Shown: piece after piece, positions 45,965 to 56,294 of the stretch
How the letters are laid out: every line of letters begins with the position of its first letter
Numbering within the stretch: the stretch's first letter is position 1
Translations under genes and position numbers: made by a program
The notes under the pieces: model-generated
The model's input: the letters and a program-made list of their open reading frames with translations, nothing else
Database searches by the model: none
Told to the model about the DNA's origin: nothing
Assembly: GCF_010499245.1 (NCBI RefSeq)
Contig: NZ_JAAGOW010000001.1
Location: 4,092,001-4,156,000, forward strand
Source of the DNA: Variovorax sp. WS11
Lineage (GTDB): Bacteria; Pseudomonadota; Gammaproteobacteria; Burkholderiales; Burkholderiaceae_C
Direction: 5' to 3'
Length of the DNA: 64,000 nt

Positions 45965-47431
45965 TCAGGCCTTCTGAAGCATTCGCGTCACCATGGCCTC
46001 GGGCGCCAGCCGCAGCAGGTGCGGCAGCCAGCCCAGCGCCTGGTCGCGCCGCCCGGCCTGCAGCAGGCCGTTGGCGCACAGCGCCACGGTCTCGGCCAGC
46101 TCCGGATGTTCCGGCGCCGTCTTCATCAGCGCCTGGCACAGGCGCTCCGCATCGGCGAACTGCTGCGCGCGCGTGAAGCGGCGCGCCAGCCGCGCCATGT
46201 CCTCGGGCCGCAGGCGCGCACCCGGCTTGGCGTGGTCGAGGTAGGTCTTGTAGCTCGCATGCTGCAGTTCCAGCGTGGCGGGGTCCTGCGGCCGGAGCTG
46301 GAAGATGCGGTGCGCTGCGCGATGGAAGTCTTCCCCGGCGGGCCAGAGCTTGGCGGTGTTGAACCAGGCGCGCAGCGTGTCCGCATCCCCGGGGCGCAGC
46401 TTCGCGGCGGCGCGCCACTGAGTGCAGGCCTGCTCGAACTTCATCTCGCCGGCCAGGCGCCGCGCCGCGGTCACATGCTGCTCGAATGGGTCCGGCGCCT
46501 TCTCGGCCGGCGCTTCGGGCAGGCGCAGCCGGCGCCACCGCATCGCGATCGCCATCAGCAGCGCGCCGGTCAACAGCCCGCCCAGGTGCGCCATGTAGGC
46601 GATGCCCTTGCCGCCGACGAGATGCTGCAGCAGTTCGTTGGCGATCCAGGCCGGCAGCAGGATCAGCGCCGGCGCGGTGACGTAGTTGAAGTAGAAGAAG
46701 AGCTGGTAGAAGAAGCGGATGCGCCGGAGGCGATACATCACCGCGTACATGCCCATCAGCGCCGACACCGCGCCCGAGGCGCCCAGCCCGTAGCCGCCCT
46801 GACCCGCATAGGCCCACGCCGCCAGCGCCGAGGCGCCGGCCGCGCCCAGCAGGTAGAAGCCCAGGTAGAGGCTGCGGCCCAGCGCCAGCTCGACCGAGAA
46901 GCCGAACAGGAAGAGGAAGAGCATGTTGCCCAGCAGGTGGCTGGTGCTGCCGTGCAAGAAGGCCGATGTGAGCCAAGTCCAGGGTTTGGATTCGGCGTCC
47001 GGGTTGTGGTCCTGCGCCCAGCGGGTGGTGAAGGGCGCCGGCAGCTGGGCCTCGTAGCGCTGCCGCTCGCGCTTCCAGTCCGCGTACTGAGCTTGGGCGG
47101 GCTTGATGATCTGGTCGGCGTGCAGCTTGCGCAGGAAGGCCTGCTCCTGCTGCAGGCCTTCGAGCAGCTCGCCGTAGCGCTCGCGCGCCAGCAGCCGCCG
47201 GGCCACAGTCGCGCGCGGCGAGCCGGTCTCCTGCAGCCAGGCCACGAAGGGCGGCAGCTCCAGCTTCGGCAGGCCGCTCTGAAGGTAGAACTGCGCGGCC
47301 CGCTCCTGCGCCGCGTCTTCCGCGCGCTGCGGTCCCCAGAAGACCAGCATGTTCACCAGGATGAGCAGCACCGTCACCCAGGGCGGGTTGCGCCAGCTCG
47401 GCCGGCTCTCGAGAGGGATTGCGTAGAACAC
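45965..47431 (-). CDS. Rhomboid family intramembrane serine protease with TPR-like C-terminal domain
   Basis: 488-residue protease. A first helix (residues 19-32) is followed by an unusually long soluble insertion (33-150) and then the six-helix rhomboid core: HGSTSHLLGN at 160-169 (His and Asn of the oxyanion site), GLGASGAVSALMG with nucleophile Ser219, and AHLGG with the general-base His282. Residues 310-485 are helical repeats resembling TPR. The start is GTG at 47431. It probably cleaves membrane proteins near the outer leaflet; the substrate is unknown. It lies 25 bp downstream of ugd on the same strand. Confidence 0.88.
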   Translation of the reverse strand: MFYAIPLESRPSWRNPPWVTVLLILVNMLVFWGPQRAEDAAQERAAQFYLQSGLPKLELPPFVAWLQETGSPRATVARRLLARERYGELLEGLQQEQAFLRKLHADQIIKPAQAQYADWKRERQRYEAQLPAPFTTRWAQDHNPDAESKPWTWLTSAFLHGSTSHLLGNMLFLFLFGFSVELALGRSLYLGFYLLGAAGASALAAWAYAGQGGYGLGASGAVSALMGMYAVMYRLRRIRFFYQLFFYFNYVTAPALILLPAWIANELLQHLVGGKGIAYMAHLGGLLTGALLMAIAMRWRRLRLPEAPAEKAPDPFEQHVTAARRLAGEMKFEQACTQWRAAAKLRPGDADTLRAWFNTAKLWPAGEDFHRAAHRIFQLRPQDPATLELQHASYKTYLDHAKPGARLRPEDMARLARRFTRAQQFADAERLCQALMKTAPEHPELAETVALCANGLLQAGRRDQALGWLPHLLRLAPEAMVTRMLQKA

Positions 47432-47456
47432 GCTGCCGGACGCTAAGGCAGCGTGC

Positions 47457-48830
47457 TCAGCGGCTGTTGCGCCCGATGCCCTGGTAGATGACGCCGGCTT
47501 CCTTCATCACGCCGGGCTCGTAGAGGTTGCGGCCGTCGAAGATCACCGGCGACTTCATCAGCGCCTTGAGCCGCTCCAGGTTGGGGCTGCGGTAGGCCTT
47601 CCACTCCGTGACAATGATCAGCGCGTCTGCGTCGGCCAGCACTTCCATCGGGTCCTTGGCCGAGGAGAAGCTGATGCGCTCCAGCAGCGCCGGCGCATCG
47701 GCGAAGTCCAGCTGCAGCACGCGCCGGGTCTCGTCGACCGCGATCGGGTCGTGCGCCACCACGCGCGCACCGGCACGCAGCAGCGCATCGAGCACCACTC
47801 GGCTCGGGGCCTCGCGCATGTCGTCGGTGTTGGGCTTGAAGGCCAAGCCCCACAGCGCGAAGCTGCGGTCGCTGAGGTCGGGGCCGAAGCGGTCGAGCAC
47901 CTTCTGCGTCAGCACGCGCTTCTGCTCGTCGTTGACCGCCTCGACCGACTCCAGCACCCGCAACGCCTGCCCGTTGTCGCGCGCGATGCGCGTGAGCGCC
48001 TGGATGTCCTTGGGGAAGCAGCTGCCGCCGTAGCCCGTGCCCGCGTAGAGAAAGCTGTAGCCGATGCGCGGGTCGGAGCCGATGCCCTGGCGCACCGCCT
48101 CGATGTCGGCGCCCACGCGGTCGGCCAGGTTGGCCAGCTCGTTCATGAAGCTGATGCGGGTGGCGAGCATCGCGTTGGCCGCGTACTTGGTGAACTCGGC
48201 GGAGCGCACGTCCATCACGCGGGTGCGCTCGTGGTTGCGGTTGAAGGGCGCGTAGAGCTTGCGCATCGCGGCCAGCGCCTCGCGGCCGTCCTCGTCGTCG
48301 CTGTAGCCGATGACGATGCGGTCGGGCCGCATGAAGTCCTCGATCGCCGCGCCTTCCTTGAGGAACTCGGGGTTGCTCACCACCGAGAAGCGCAGGTCGG
48401 AGCGGCCGCGCTTGTCGAGCTCTTCCTGGATCACGGCCGCAACCTTGTCGGCCGTGCCCACCGGCACCGTCGACTTGTCGACCACGACCTTGAAGCCGTT
48501 CATGTACTTGCCGATGTTGCGCGCCGCCGCCAGCACGTATTGCAGGTCGGCGCTGCCGTCCTCGTCGGGCGGGGTGCCTACGGCGATGAACTGCACGTCG
48601 CCGTGCGCCACCGAGGCCTCGATGTCGGTCGAGAAGGCGAGGCGCTTCGCCGCCATGTTCGACTCGACCAGATCGCCCAGGCCCGGCTCGTAGATCGGGA
48701 TGCCGCCCGCGTTGAGGGTGTCGATCTTGCGCGCATCGACGTCCACGCACAGCATGTTGTTGCCGATGTCGGCGAGACAGGCGCCGGTGACGAGCCCGAC
48801 ATAGCCGGTACCGATGATGGTGACGTTCAT
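47457..48830 (-). CDS. ugd: UDP-glucose 6-dehydrogenase
   Basis: 457-residue NAD-dependent enzyme that oxidises UDP-glucose twice to UDP-glucuronate. The Rossmann motif is [10 protein letters not shown] at residues 7-16. STVPVGTAD and [19 protein letters not shown] follow. The catalytic Cys271 sits in [10 protein letters not shown]. The C-terminal domain has [17 protein letters not shown]. Its product is the substrate of the decarboxylase encoded seven bases upstream, so the pair makes UDP-glucuronate and UDP-xylose for surface polysaccharide. Confidence 0.97.
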   Translation of the reverse strand: MNVTIIGTGYVGLVTGACLADIGNNMLCVDVDARKIDTLNAGGIPIYEPGLGDLVESNMAAKRLAFSTDIEASVAHGDVQFIAVGTPPDEDGSADLQYVLAAARNIGKYMNGFKVVVDKSTVPVGTADKVAAVIQEELDKRGRSDLRFSVVSNPEFLKEGAAIEDFMRPDRIVIGYSDDEDGREALAAMRKLYAPFNRNHERTRVMDVRSAEFTKYAANAMLATRISFMNELANLADRVGADIEAVRQGIGSDPRIGYSFLYAGTGYGGSCFPKDIQALTRIARDNGQALRVLESVEAVNDEQKRVLTQKVLDRFGPDLSDRSFALWGLAFKPNTDDMREAPSRVVLDALLRAGARVVAHDPIAVDETRRVLQLDFADAPALLERISFSSAKDPMEVLADADALIIVTEWKAYRSPNLERLKALMKSPVIFDGRNLYEPGVMKEAGVIYQGIGRNSR

Positions 48831-48837
48831 GCGTTGT

Positions 48838-49809
48838 TCAGTCTGCGGTGGTTTCGGACAGCGCCTTGTCGAAGTAGGCGATGGTCTTCTTCAGGCCTTC
48901 CTCGAGCTGGGTCTTCGGCGCCCAGCCGTCGAGCTCCTGCTGGGCCAGGGTGATGTCGGGGCGGCGCTGCTTGGGGTCGTCCGCCGGCAGCGGCATGCGC
49001 ATCAGCTGGCTCTTGGAGCCGGTCAGTTCGATCACCTTGTTGGCGAGCTCCAGCATCGAGAACTCGCCCGGGTTGCCGATGTTGATCGGGCCGGGCACCT
49101 CGTCGCCGGTACCCATCATGCGCAGCATCGCCTCCACCAGGTCGTCCACGTAGCAGAAGCTGCGCGTCTGCTGGCCGTCGCCGTAGATGGTGATGTCCTC
49201 GCCCTTGAGCGCCTGCACGATGAAGTTGGACACCACGCGCCCGTCGTTCATGTGCATGCGCGGACCGTAGGTGTTGAAGATGCGCACGACCTTGATGCGC
49301 AGCTTGTGCTGGCGGTAATAGTCGAAGAACAGCGTCTCGGCGCAGCGCTTGCCCTCGTCGTAGCAGCTGCGGATGCCGATCGGGTTGACGCGGCCCCAGT
49401 AGGCCTCGACCTGCGGATGGATCTCGGGGTCGCCGTAGACCTCGCTGGTGGAGGCCTGCAGGATCTTCGCGCGCACCCGCTTGGCCAGGCCCAGCATGTT
49501 GATGGCGCCATGCACGCTGGTCTTGGTGGTCTGCACCGGGTCGTGCTGGTAGTGGATGGGCGAGGCCGGGCAGGCCAGGTTGAAGATCTCGTCCACCTCC
49601 ACGTAGAGCGGGAAGGTCACGTCGTGCCGCATCAGCTCGAAGCGCGGGTGGCCCAGCAGGTGCTCGATGTTGCGCTTGGTGCCGGTGAAGAAGTTGTCCA
49701 CGCACAGGACGTCGTGGCCGTGCTCGATGAGCCGGTCGCACAGATGGCTGCCGAGGAAGCCGGCGCCGCCGGTGACCAGGACCTTCTTGGAAGCGTTGTA
49801 TTGCCGCAT
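48838..49809 (-). CDS. UDP-glucuronate decarboxylase (UDP-xylose synthase)
   Basis: 323-residue extended short-chain dehydrogenase/reductase. The cofactor loop is GGAGFLGS at residues 14-21. The catalytic triad is Ser/Thr of [10 protein letters not shown] (residues 119-128), Tyr150 and Lys154 (YDEGK). [21 protein letters not shown] and [16 protein letters not shown] are signatures of UDP-glucuronate decarboxylases (UXS type) rather than 4-epimerases. The product is UDP-xylose. It lies between ugd (seven bases) and a GT2 gene (nine bases), indicating one operon. Confidence 0.92.
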   Translation of the reverse strand: MRQYNASKKVLVTGGAGFLGSHLCDRLIEHGHDVLCVDNFFTGTKRNIEHLLGHPRFELMRHDVTFPLYVEVDEIFNLACPASPIHYQHDPVQTTKTSVHGAINMLGLAKRVRAKILQASTSEVYGDPEIHPQVEAYWGRVNPIGIRSCYDEGKRCAETLFFDYYRQHKLRIKVVRIFNTYGPRMHMNDGRVVSNFIVQALKGEDITIYGDGQQTRSFCYVDDLVEAMLRMMGTGDEVPGPINIGNPGEFSMLELANKVIELTGSKSQLMRMPLPADDPKQRRPDITLAQQELDGWAPKTQLEEGLKKTIAYFDKALSETTAD

Positions 49810-49818
49810 GTTGCGAGT

Positions 49819-50703
49819 TCACTCCATAGGGGGAATCGGGTGGGTGGTGGCCTTCAGTTCGGCCGGCGGGCGCTGCGCTGAGCGTTGCTCGTACATCTTC
49901 GCGTCGACCAGCATGCGGAACCACAGTGCCTGGAAGAACGCGAAGTAGAAGCCGGTGGTGCCATCCAGGAAGCCGAGCCGGAAGACGTAGCGGTAGACGA
50001 AATAGCTGAGCGAGCGCAGGCCGGTCGGCAGCTTGTAGTAGAGCTCCTTGATGAAGCGCGTGCGCTCGCGCGCGTCACCCATCAGCCGCGGCTGGAGCAC
50101 GTTGTCGGCGGCCATGCGCGGGCCCAGCTTCTCCTTGGCTTCGGCGTCGCTCCAGCGGTTGTGGCTGTTGATCCAGTCGGTGAGCCGCGCCGAGTTCTTG
50201 TCGTGCATGAAGCCCTGCAGGCGCCCCGGCGTGGCGCTGCTGATGAAGTGCTGGTCGTAGAGCCGCGCCTCGCAGCGCCCGGCGCCCGAGCGGAACAGCC
50301 GCAGGTGCCAGGGGTTGACGCCCGAGAAGCGCAGCATCTTGCCCATGAAGTAGTCGCGCCGGCGCAGCATGTAGGCGTCGAAGCGCGGCGTGCCGGCGAG
50401 CAGGGCGCGGATTTCGCCCACCGCCTGTTCGTCCAGCACCTCGTCGGCATCCAGGTGCAGCTGCCAGCCGTAGGCGGCCTCGACTTGCGAGATCGCCCAG
50501 TTGCGCTGGTCGCTGTAGTTGGAGAAGGGCCGCTGCACCACGGTGCAGCCCAGTTCCTCGAGGATGGCGACGGTGCTGTCGGACGAATGCGAGTCGACCG
50601 CGAAGACCTTGGGGCTCACCTTCTTCGCCTGCGACACGGTCTCCCGGATGATCGAGGCGGAATTGAAGGTCAGGATGACGACGACGCAGGGGGCTTTTTC
50701 CAT
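49819..50703 (-). CDS. Glycosyltransferase family 2 (WaaE/KdtX-like)
   Basis: 294-residue GT-A fold transferase. [17 protein letters not shown] starts the nucleotide-binding fold; [13 protein letters not shown] and [11 protein letters not shown] carry the acidic residues, including the metal-binding DAD. Similarity to WaaE-type lipopolysaccharide core glucosyltransferases is suggested by [12 protein letters not shown] and [12 protein letters not shown]. An amphipathic C-terminal segment ([18 protein letters not shown]) may bind the membrane. First gene of a minus-strand operon with the UDP-xylose pathway genes, so it may transfer a sugar to lipopolysaccharide or exopolysaccharide. Confidence 0.87.
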   Translation of the reverse strand: MEKAPCVVVILTFNSASIIRETVSQAKKVSPKVFAVDSHSSDSTVAILEELGCTVVQRPFSNYSDQRNWAISQVEAAYGWQLHLDADEVLDEQAVGEIRALLAGTPRFDAYMLRRRDYFMGKMLRFSGVNPWHLRLFRSGAGRCEARLYDQHFISSATPGRLQGFMHDKNSARLTDWINSHNRWSDAEAKEKLGPRMAADNVLQPRLMGDARERTRFIKELYYKLPTGLRSLSYFVYRYVFRLGFLDGTTGFYFAFFQALWFRMLVDAKMYEQRSAQRPPAELKATTHPIPPME

Positions 50704-50849
50704 GGATTCGGGCGGCTGGGGTGCTTCGGCAACACAGGTTGCCGGGCACTTTGCTGCAATGCAATGCCAAACTTTAGCACTACAGTTTTACAACTGGCCA
50801 CAAAACTTACGGCGTAGAGCCCTGCCATAGGTCGTACCTGCTGGGGAAA

Positions 50850-50870
50850 GCGCTATTCAATCGATAGCGC
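50850..50870. repeat. Inverted repeat GCGCTAT / ATAGCGC downstream of argH
   Basis: Perfect 7-bp stem with a seven-base loop in the 224-bp gap between the GT2 start and the argH stop. On the argH strand the base run after the stem is short (CTTT), so termination is possible but weak. A second small stem, GGGGTAAACCCC, lies at 50907-50918. The rest of the gap shows nothing I recognise. Confidence 0.45.
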
Positions 50871-50927
50871 CTGAGCAAGAGCCGGAAAGGGTTTTAGCAG
50901 CTATTCGGGGTAAACCCCAAATATTTC

Positions 50928-52325
<1,398 letters not shown>

Positions 52326-52350
52326 GGGGTGAACCGGTTGGGAGGCAATA

Positions 52351-53439
52351 ATGGGTTTGCACCCGATTTGCTTGATGCGCAGCCCATCGATTTTATCGAC
52401 CACCCCCCAGGCGCCGTCCCCGGCACGGGCCCGCGCGCCGGCACGTGCCGGTGCCGCGCTCTTCGATGCCTGCCAGATCGGCGTGGTGCTGCGCACCGTG
52501 ATGTTCGTCGAGTCGGTGGTGGCGGTCGTCACGCTGTTCCAGGCGCCCACACCGGCCGAGTGGCTGATGCTGCTGGCCACCGTGACCGGCGGCGCCTTGC
52601 CGGCCACGCTGCTGTGGCTGCTCGCGGCCTGCTGGCTCAAGAAGCTGCTGGGCCGCCTGCCGCGCGCCGGGCAGTACGGCGCCGGCATCGTGCTGGGGGC
52701 GCTGTCCGCGCTTTATGGCTGCGGCCTGCTGCGGCTGACGGGCGTGCTTGCCAGCGCGCCCTGGATCGCGAGCGCCCTGGCCGGCGCGATGTTCGCGTCA
52801 CTGGTAATGGCCGCGCTGGTGCTGCGGGCGCGCGGCCAGACGCCGGCGGCCACGACGGCGCGGCTGGAAGAGCTGCAGTCGCGCATCCGCCCGCACTTTC
52901 TCTTCAACACGCTGAACAGCGCCATCGCGCTCGTGCGCGAGGAGCCGGCCAAGGCCGAGGCCATGCTGGAAGACCTGAGCGAGCTGTTCCGGCACGCCCT
53001 GGCCGATGCGGGCGAATCGGTCACCCTGGCCGACGAGATCGCGCTGGCCGAGCGCTACCTGGCGATCGAGCAGGTGCGCTTCGGCGACCGCCTGCGCATC
53101 CGCTGGGACATCGACCCCGCGGCCAACGGTGCGCGCCTGCCGCCCTTGCTGCTGCAGCCGCTGGTCGAGAACGCGGTCAAGCATGGCGTCGAGCCCAGCC
53201 CGGAGGGCGCGAAGATCCGCATCCGCACCGAGCGCCGCGGCAGCATGGCGGTGATCGAGGTGGTCAACAGCCTGCCGCCGCTGCGCTGGGCCGACGAGCC
53301 CCTGCCGCGCGGCCACGGCATCGCCCTGGCCAACGTGCGCGACCGGCTGCGCCTGCTGCACGATGTGCAGGCGCAGTTCAGCGCCGGCATGGACCAGAAG
53401 GCCTATCGCGTGCGCATCGCCATTCCTGTCGGAACTTGA
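52351..53439 (+). CDS. LytS/AlgZ-type sensor histidine kinase
   Basis: 362-residue membrane kinase of the His_kinase family (LytS, AlgZ). Four hydrophobic helices cover about residues 40-160. The phosphoacceptor lies in [11 protein letters not shown] (His182). The N box is [14 protein letters not shown] and the G box [13 protein letters not shown]. No extra sensor domain is seen, so membrane state or a partner may be the signal. The ATG at 52351 has an excellent GGAGG site six bases upstream. The response regulator gene follows after seven bases. Confidence 0.9.
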   Translation: MGLHPICLMRSPSILSTTPQAPSPARARAPARAGAALFDACQIGVVLRTVMFVESVVAVVTLFQAPTPAEWLMLLATVTGGALPATLLWLLAACWLKKLLGRLPRAGQYGAGIVLGALSALYGCGLLRLTGVLASAPWIASALAGAMFASLVMAALVLRARGQTPAATTARLEELQSRIRPHFLFNTLNSAIALVREEPAKAEAMLEDLSELFRHALADAGESVTLADEIALAERYLAIEQVRFGDRLRIRWDIDPAANGARLPPLLLQPLVENAVKHGVEPSPEGAKIRIRTERRGSMAVIEVVNSLPPLRWADEPLPRGHGIALANVRDRLRLLHDVQAQFSAGMDQKAYRVRIAIPVGT

Positions 53440-53446
53440 GGAGTCC

Positions 53447-54196
53447 ATGAATCTTCTGCGCACCCTGATCGTCGACGACGAAACGCTGGCCCGGTCGCGG
53501 CTGCGCACGCTGCTGGCCGAGTGCCACGCGCCGGGGGCCGAGGTGGTGGCCGAGGCCTCAAACGGCGCCGACGCCCAGGCGCAACTGCTCACGGCCGACC
53601 TCGACCTGGTGCTGCTCGACATCCACATGCCCGGCATCGACGGCATCGAGCTGGCGCGCAGCCTGCGCCAGCGCGCCGGTGCGCCGGCGGTGGTGTTCGT
53701 CACCGCCCACGCGGCCCATGCCGTGACGGCCTTCGAGCTCGAGGCGGTCGACTACCTGACCAAGCCGGTGCGGGCCGAGCGGCTGCAGCAGGCGTTGCAG
53801 AAGGCGGAGCGGTCGCTGCGGGAGCGGCGCGGCCCGATGACCGAGGTGCCGCAGGAGGTGCTGCTGATCCAGGATCGCGGCCGCACCGAGCGGGTGCTGC
53901 TGTCCGAGGTGGTCTATCTCAAGTCGGAGTTCAAGTACCTCACGGTGCGCACCGCGGCGCGCAGCCATATCTACGATGGGTCGCTGGCCGAGTTCGAGGA
54001 GCGCTATCCGGCACGCTTCGTGCGCGTGCACCGCAATGCGCTGGTGGCGCGCCAGGCGATCCGCGCGCTCGAGAAGTACGACGACGGCGAGGACGCCGAG
54101 GGCTGGGCCTTGCGGCTCGACGGCATTCCGGAGCCGGTGGTGGTGTCGCGCCGCCAGCTGGCGGCGGTGCGCGAGGTGCTCAAGGATCCGCGATGA
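53447..54196 (+). CDS. LytTR family response regulator (AlgR-like)
   Basis: 249-residue regulator. The receiver domain (residues 4-120) has the acidic pair Asp10-Asp11, phospho-acceptor Asp58 (LLDIHMPG), Thr/Ser of VTAHA and Lys of LTKPV. The LytTR DNA-binding domain covers about 140-245 (VVYLKSEFKYLTVRT, FVRVHRNALVARQAI). It pairs with the kinase upstream. GAGGAG precedes the ATG. The stop overlaps the start of an AI-2E family permease (ATGA), suggesting the permease is made together with the regulator. Confidence 0.93.
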   Translation: MNLLRTLIVDDETLARSRLRTLLAECHAPGAEVVAEASNGADAQAQLLTADLDLVLLDIHMPGIDGIELARSLRQRAGAPAVVFVTAHAAHAVTAFELEAVDYLTKPVRAERLQQALQKAERSLRERRGPMTEVPQEVLLIQDRGRTERVLLSEVVYLKSEFKYLTVRTAARSHIYDGSLAEFEERYPARFVRVHRNALVARQAIRALEKYDDGEDAEGWALRLDGIPEPVVVSRRQLAAVREVLKDPR

Positions 54197-55434
54197 ACGA
54201 CGGCGCTGAGCAGAACAAGGTCGAGCGGCCCCAGGCTCCTCCGGAGCCGGAGCCTGAGCCCGAGCCGAAGCCGAGGCAGGAGCCGACGCTGGAGCCGGAG
54301 CCGTCCGCCCCTGCGCCCGAGCCGGAGCGCGTGCTGCTGCAGATGCCGGTCGACGTGCGCAGCGCCGCGCTGGTCGTGCTCAGCGTGCTCGCGGTGGTGT
54401 TCACGCTGCATTGGGCCAAGGCCGTGTTCGTCCCGCTGATGCTGAGCCTGCTGCTGACCTACGCGCTCGAGCCGCTGGTCGGCCTGCTCGAGCGCTGGAG
54501 GATCTCCCGCTGGATCGGTGCTGCCGTGATCCTGCTCGGGCTCGGCGGTGGGGTCGGCTGGACTGGCTACTCGCTCTCCGGCAGCGCCACCGAGCTGCTC
54601 GATTCGCTGCCGGTCGCGGCGCAGAAGCTGCGCGTGGCGATGCGCAGCGGCAGCCGGGCAAGCGACCCCAGCGCGCTCGACACCGTGCAGAAGGCCGCCC
54701 AGCAGCTCGAGCAGGCGGCGGACGAGAACTCCGCCAGGGTGGCCTCGCGCCGCGGCGTGGCGCGCGTGGTCATCGAGCGGCCGCCCTTCAACGTGCGCGA
54801 CTACCTCGTGAGCGGCACGGTGGGCCTGATCGGCGCCATCGGGCAGCTCACGCTGGTGGCCTTCCTGACCTACTTCGCGCTCGGCTCGGGCGACACCTTC
54901 AGGCGCAAGCTGGTAAAGATCACGGGGCCTGGCCTGCAGAAGAAGAGGATCACGGTGAACGTGCTGGACGACATCACCAAGCAGATCGAGCGCTACCTGC
55001 TGGTGCAGATCCTCACCAGCGCGGTGGTCGGCGTCGCGACCGGCCTGGCCTTCTGGGCCATCGGCCTGGAAAACGCGGCCGTGTGGGGCATCCTCGCCGG
55101 GGTGACCAATCTCATCCCCTACATCGGCTCGGTGATCATGATGGCCGCCGCCGGCCTGGTGGCCTTCCTGCAGTTCAACAGCATTCAGTTGGCCCTGCTG
55201 GTCGGCGGTGCCTCGCTGCTGATCCACACCCTCGTGGGCAACCTGCTGGTGCCCTGGCTCACCAGCCGCACCAGCCGCATGAACCCGGTGGCCGTGTTCG
55301 TGGGCGTGATCTTCTGGGGCTGGCTCTGGGGCATCTGGGGGCTGCTCTTGGGCATCCCGATCATGATGGTCGTGAAGGCTGTCTGCGATCGGGTGGAGGA
55401 TCTGCAGCCGATTGGGGAACTGCTGGGCGACTAG
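54193..55434 (+). CDS. AI-2E family transporter
   Basis: 413-residue membrane protein of the AI-2E/PerM exporter family. It opens with a Glu/Pro/Lys-rich cytoplasmic stretch (PEPEPEPEPKPRQEP), a low-complexity feature not shared by most family members. About eight helices follow: LVVLSVLAVVFTLHWAKAVFVPL at residues 60-82, YLVSGTVGLIGAIGQLTLVAFLTYFAL near 210, and the C-terminal set with GILAGVTNLIPYIGS and GVIFWGWLWGIWGLLLGIPIM (quoted in part). The substrate is unknown; few members really carry AI-2. Coupled to the two-component genes by ATGA. Confidence 0.88.
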   Translation: MNDGAEQNKVERPQAPPEPEPEPEPKPRQEPTLEPEPSAPAPEPERVLLQMPVDVRSAALVVLSVLAVVFTLHWAKAVFVPLMLSLLLTYALEPLVGLLERWRISRWIGAAVILLGLGGGVGWTGYSLSGSATELLDSLPVAAQKLRVAMRSGSRASDPSALDTVQKAAQQLEQAADENSARVASRRGVARVVIERPPFNVRDYLVSGTVGLIGAIGQLTLVAFLTYFALGSGDTFRRKLVKITGPGLQKKRITVNVLDDITKQIERYLLVQILTSAVVGVATGLAFWAIGLENAAVWGILAGVTNLIPYIGSVIMMAAAGLVAFLQFNSIQLALLVGGASLLIHTLVGNLLVPWLTSRTSRMNPVAVFVGVIFWGWLWGIWGLLLGIPIMMVVKAVCDRVEDLQPIGELLGD

Positions 55435-55444
55435 GGTTCTCGCC

Positions 55445-55882
55445 TCAGGCGTCGATGTCGATCAGTGCCAACCCCGTCTCGCGGTTGCACGTCTTGCGCA
55501 GATAGCCTGGCGACTCGATCAGCAACACTTCGAGCGTCGGGCGCACAGTAGCCTGCAGCAAGTGGCCGCCGATCGTGCTGCCGTCGCGCCGCCCAAGGAC
55601 GGCATGGGCATGGACCTTCGGCGCATCGCCATCCAACGCGATATCGCCGTTGAGAGAGAGCACCTCGACTTGCTCTTTCACGGGTATTCGGTCGTAGTCC
55701 TTTCGCTCCCAATCGAAGTACCCGAGAACCGCGCCCTGCAACGCGCCGATCGCGCTGAAGCGGCTGGCCGACAACGCATGCTCTTTCGCGAACCGCTCGA
55801 GGATGGGGACGACGTCGTCGCCCTTTTCGAAGATGAGCGCAATGGTGCGCTCTGGGGCTTCATTGAGCATCTTGGCTTTCAT
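55445..55882 (-). CDS. PPC (DUF296) domain DNA-binding-like protein
   Basis: 145-residue protein of the PPC/DUF296 family, related to the AT-hook-linked domain of plants and to small stand-alone bacterial proteins of unknown role. Conserved sites: LERFAKEHALSASRFSAIGAL, GYFDWERKDY, VLSLNGDIAL, HAHAVLGRRDGSTIGGHLL with the metal-binding-like His residues, and PTLEVLLIE. ATG 55882 is supported by AGGAG eight bases upstream. Convergent with the permease gene, 10 bp away. Confidence 0.87.
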   Translation of the reverse strand: MKAKMLNEAPERTIALIFEKGDDVVPILERFAKEHALSASRFSAIGALQGAVLGYFDWERKDYDRIPVKEQVEVLSLNGDIALDGDAPKVHAHAVLGRRDGSTIGGHLLQATVRPTLEVLLIESPGYLRKTCNRETGLALIDIDA

Positions 55883-55938
55883 CGATCGATCTCCTGTGAG
55901 GCCATGGACCGGGCGGGTACGCCGAGTGCGCCCCGGTT

Positions 55939-56160
55939 TCATGTCAGGCCTTCAGGCTTGCTGTCCACCCGTTGTTCGTTGCTCGAACTGCGAGTTCCCT
56001 TCAAGTGAAGCTCCACGTCCGCGATGCGGCTTCCAACGGCCTTGACCGCTTCCCGGATCTGCTGGGGTGTTGCGTCGAATCGCTTGGCAAGATCTTCCAC
56101 CGCGCTGGCGGAACTGACGTCGATGCTTTCGGCTTGTGACGAGGCTTCATGCTGCGGCAT
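55939..56160 (-). CDS. DUF3606 domain small protein
   Basis: 73-residue soluble protein. The C-terminal 45 residues match DUF3606 (AVEDLAKRFDATPQQIREAVKAVGSRIADVELHL, quoted in part), a short helical domain of unknown function often seen in stress-related small proteins. ATG 56160 (MPQHEASSQ) has an AAAGGA ribosome-binding site; an earlier in-frame ATG at 56238 lacks similarity. Upstream of the PPC gene by 56 bp on the same strand. Confidence 0.8.
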   Translation of the reverse strand: MPQHEASSQAESIDVSSASAVEDLAKRFDATPQQIREAVKAVGSRIADVELHLKGTRSSSNEQRVDSKPEGLT

Positions 56161-56294
56161 ATGGGGGTCCTTTAAATGGGTCGGGCTGCTTGCCAAGCTA
56201 GGACACGGCATGGGAAACCATGTCGGCGCGAGGCGCAACCGGTGCAGCGAGAATTCCTACTTGAACCGGGGACGGCCATCGCAACCGGAAGAAT

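Noticed and set aside
43913-47446. Open frame of over 1100 codons crossing several genes on the plus strand
   Set aside because: It runs antisense to the rhomboid gene and out of frame through the DUF3455 and membrane protein genes; low-complexity shadow composition.
50850-50870. Intrinsic terminator for argH
   Set aside because: The stem is good but the following T-run on the argH strand is too short; listed as a repeat only.
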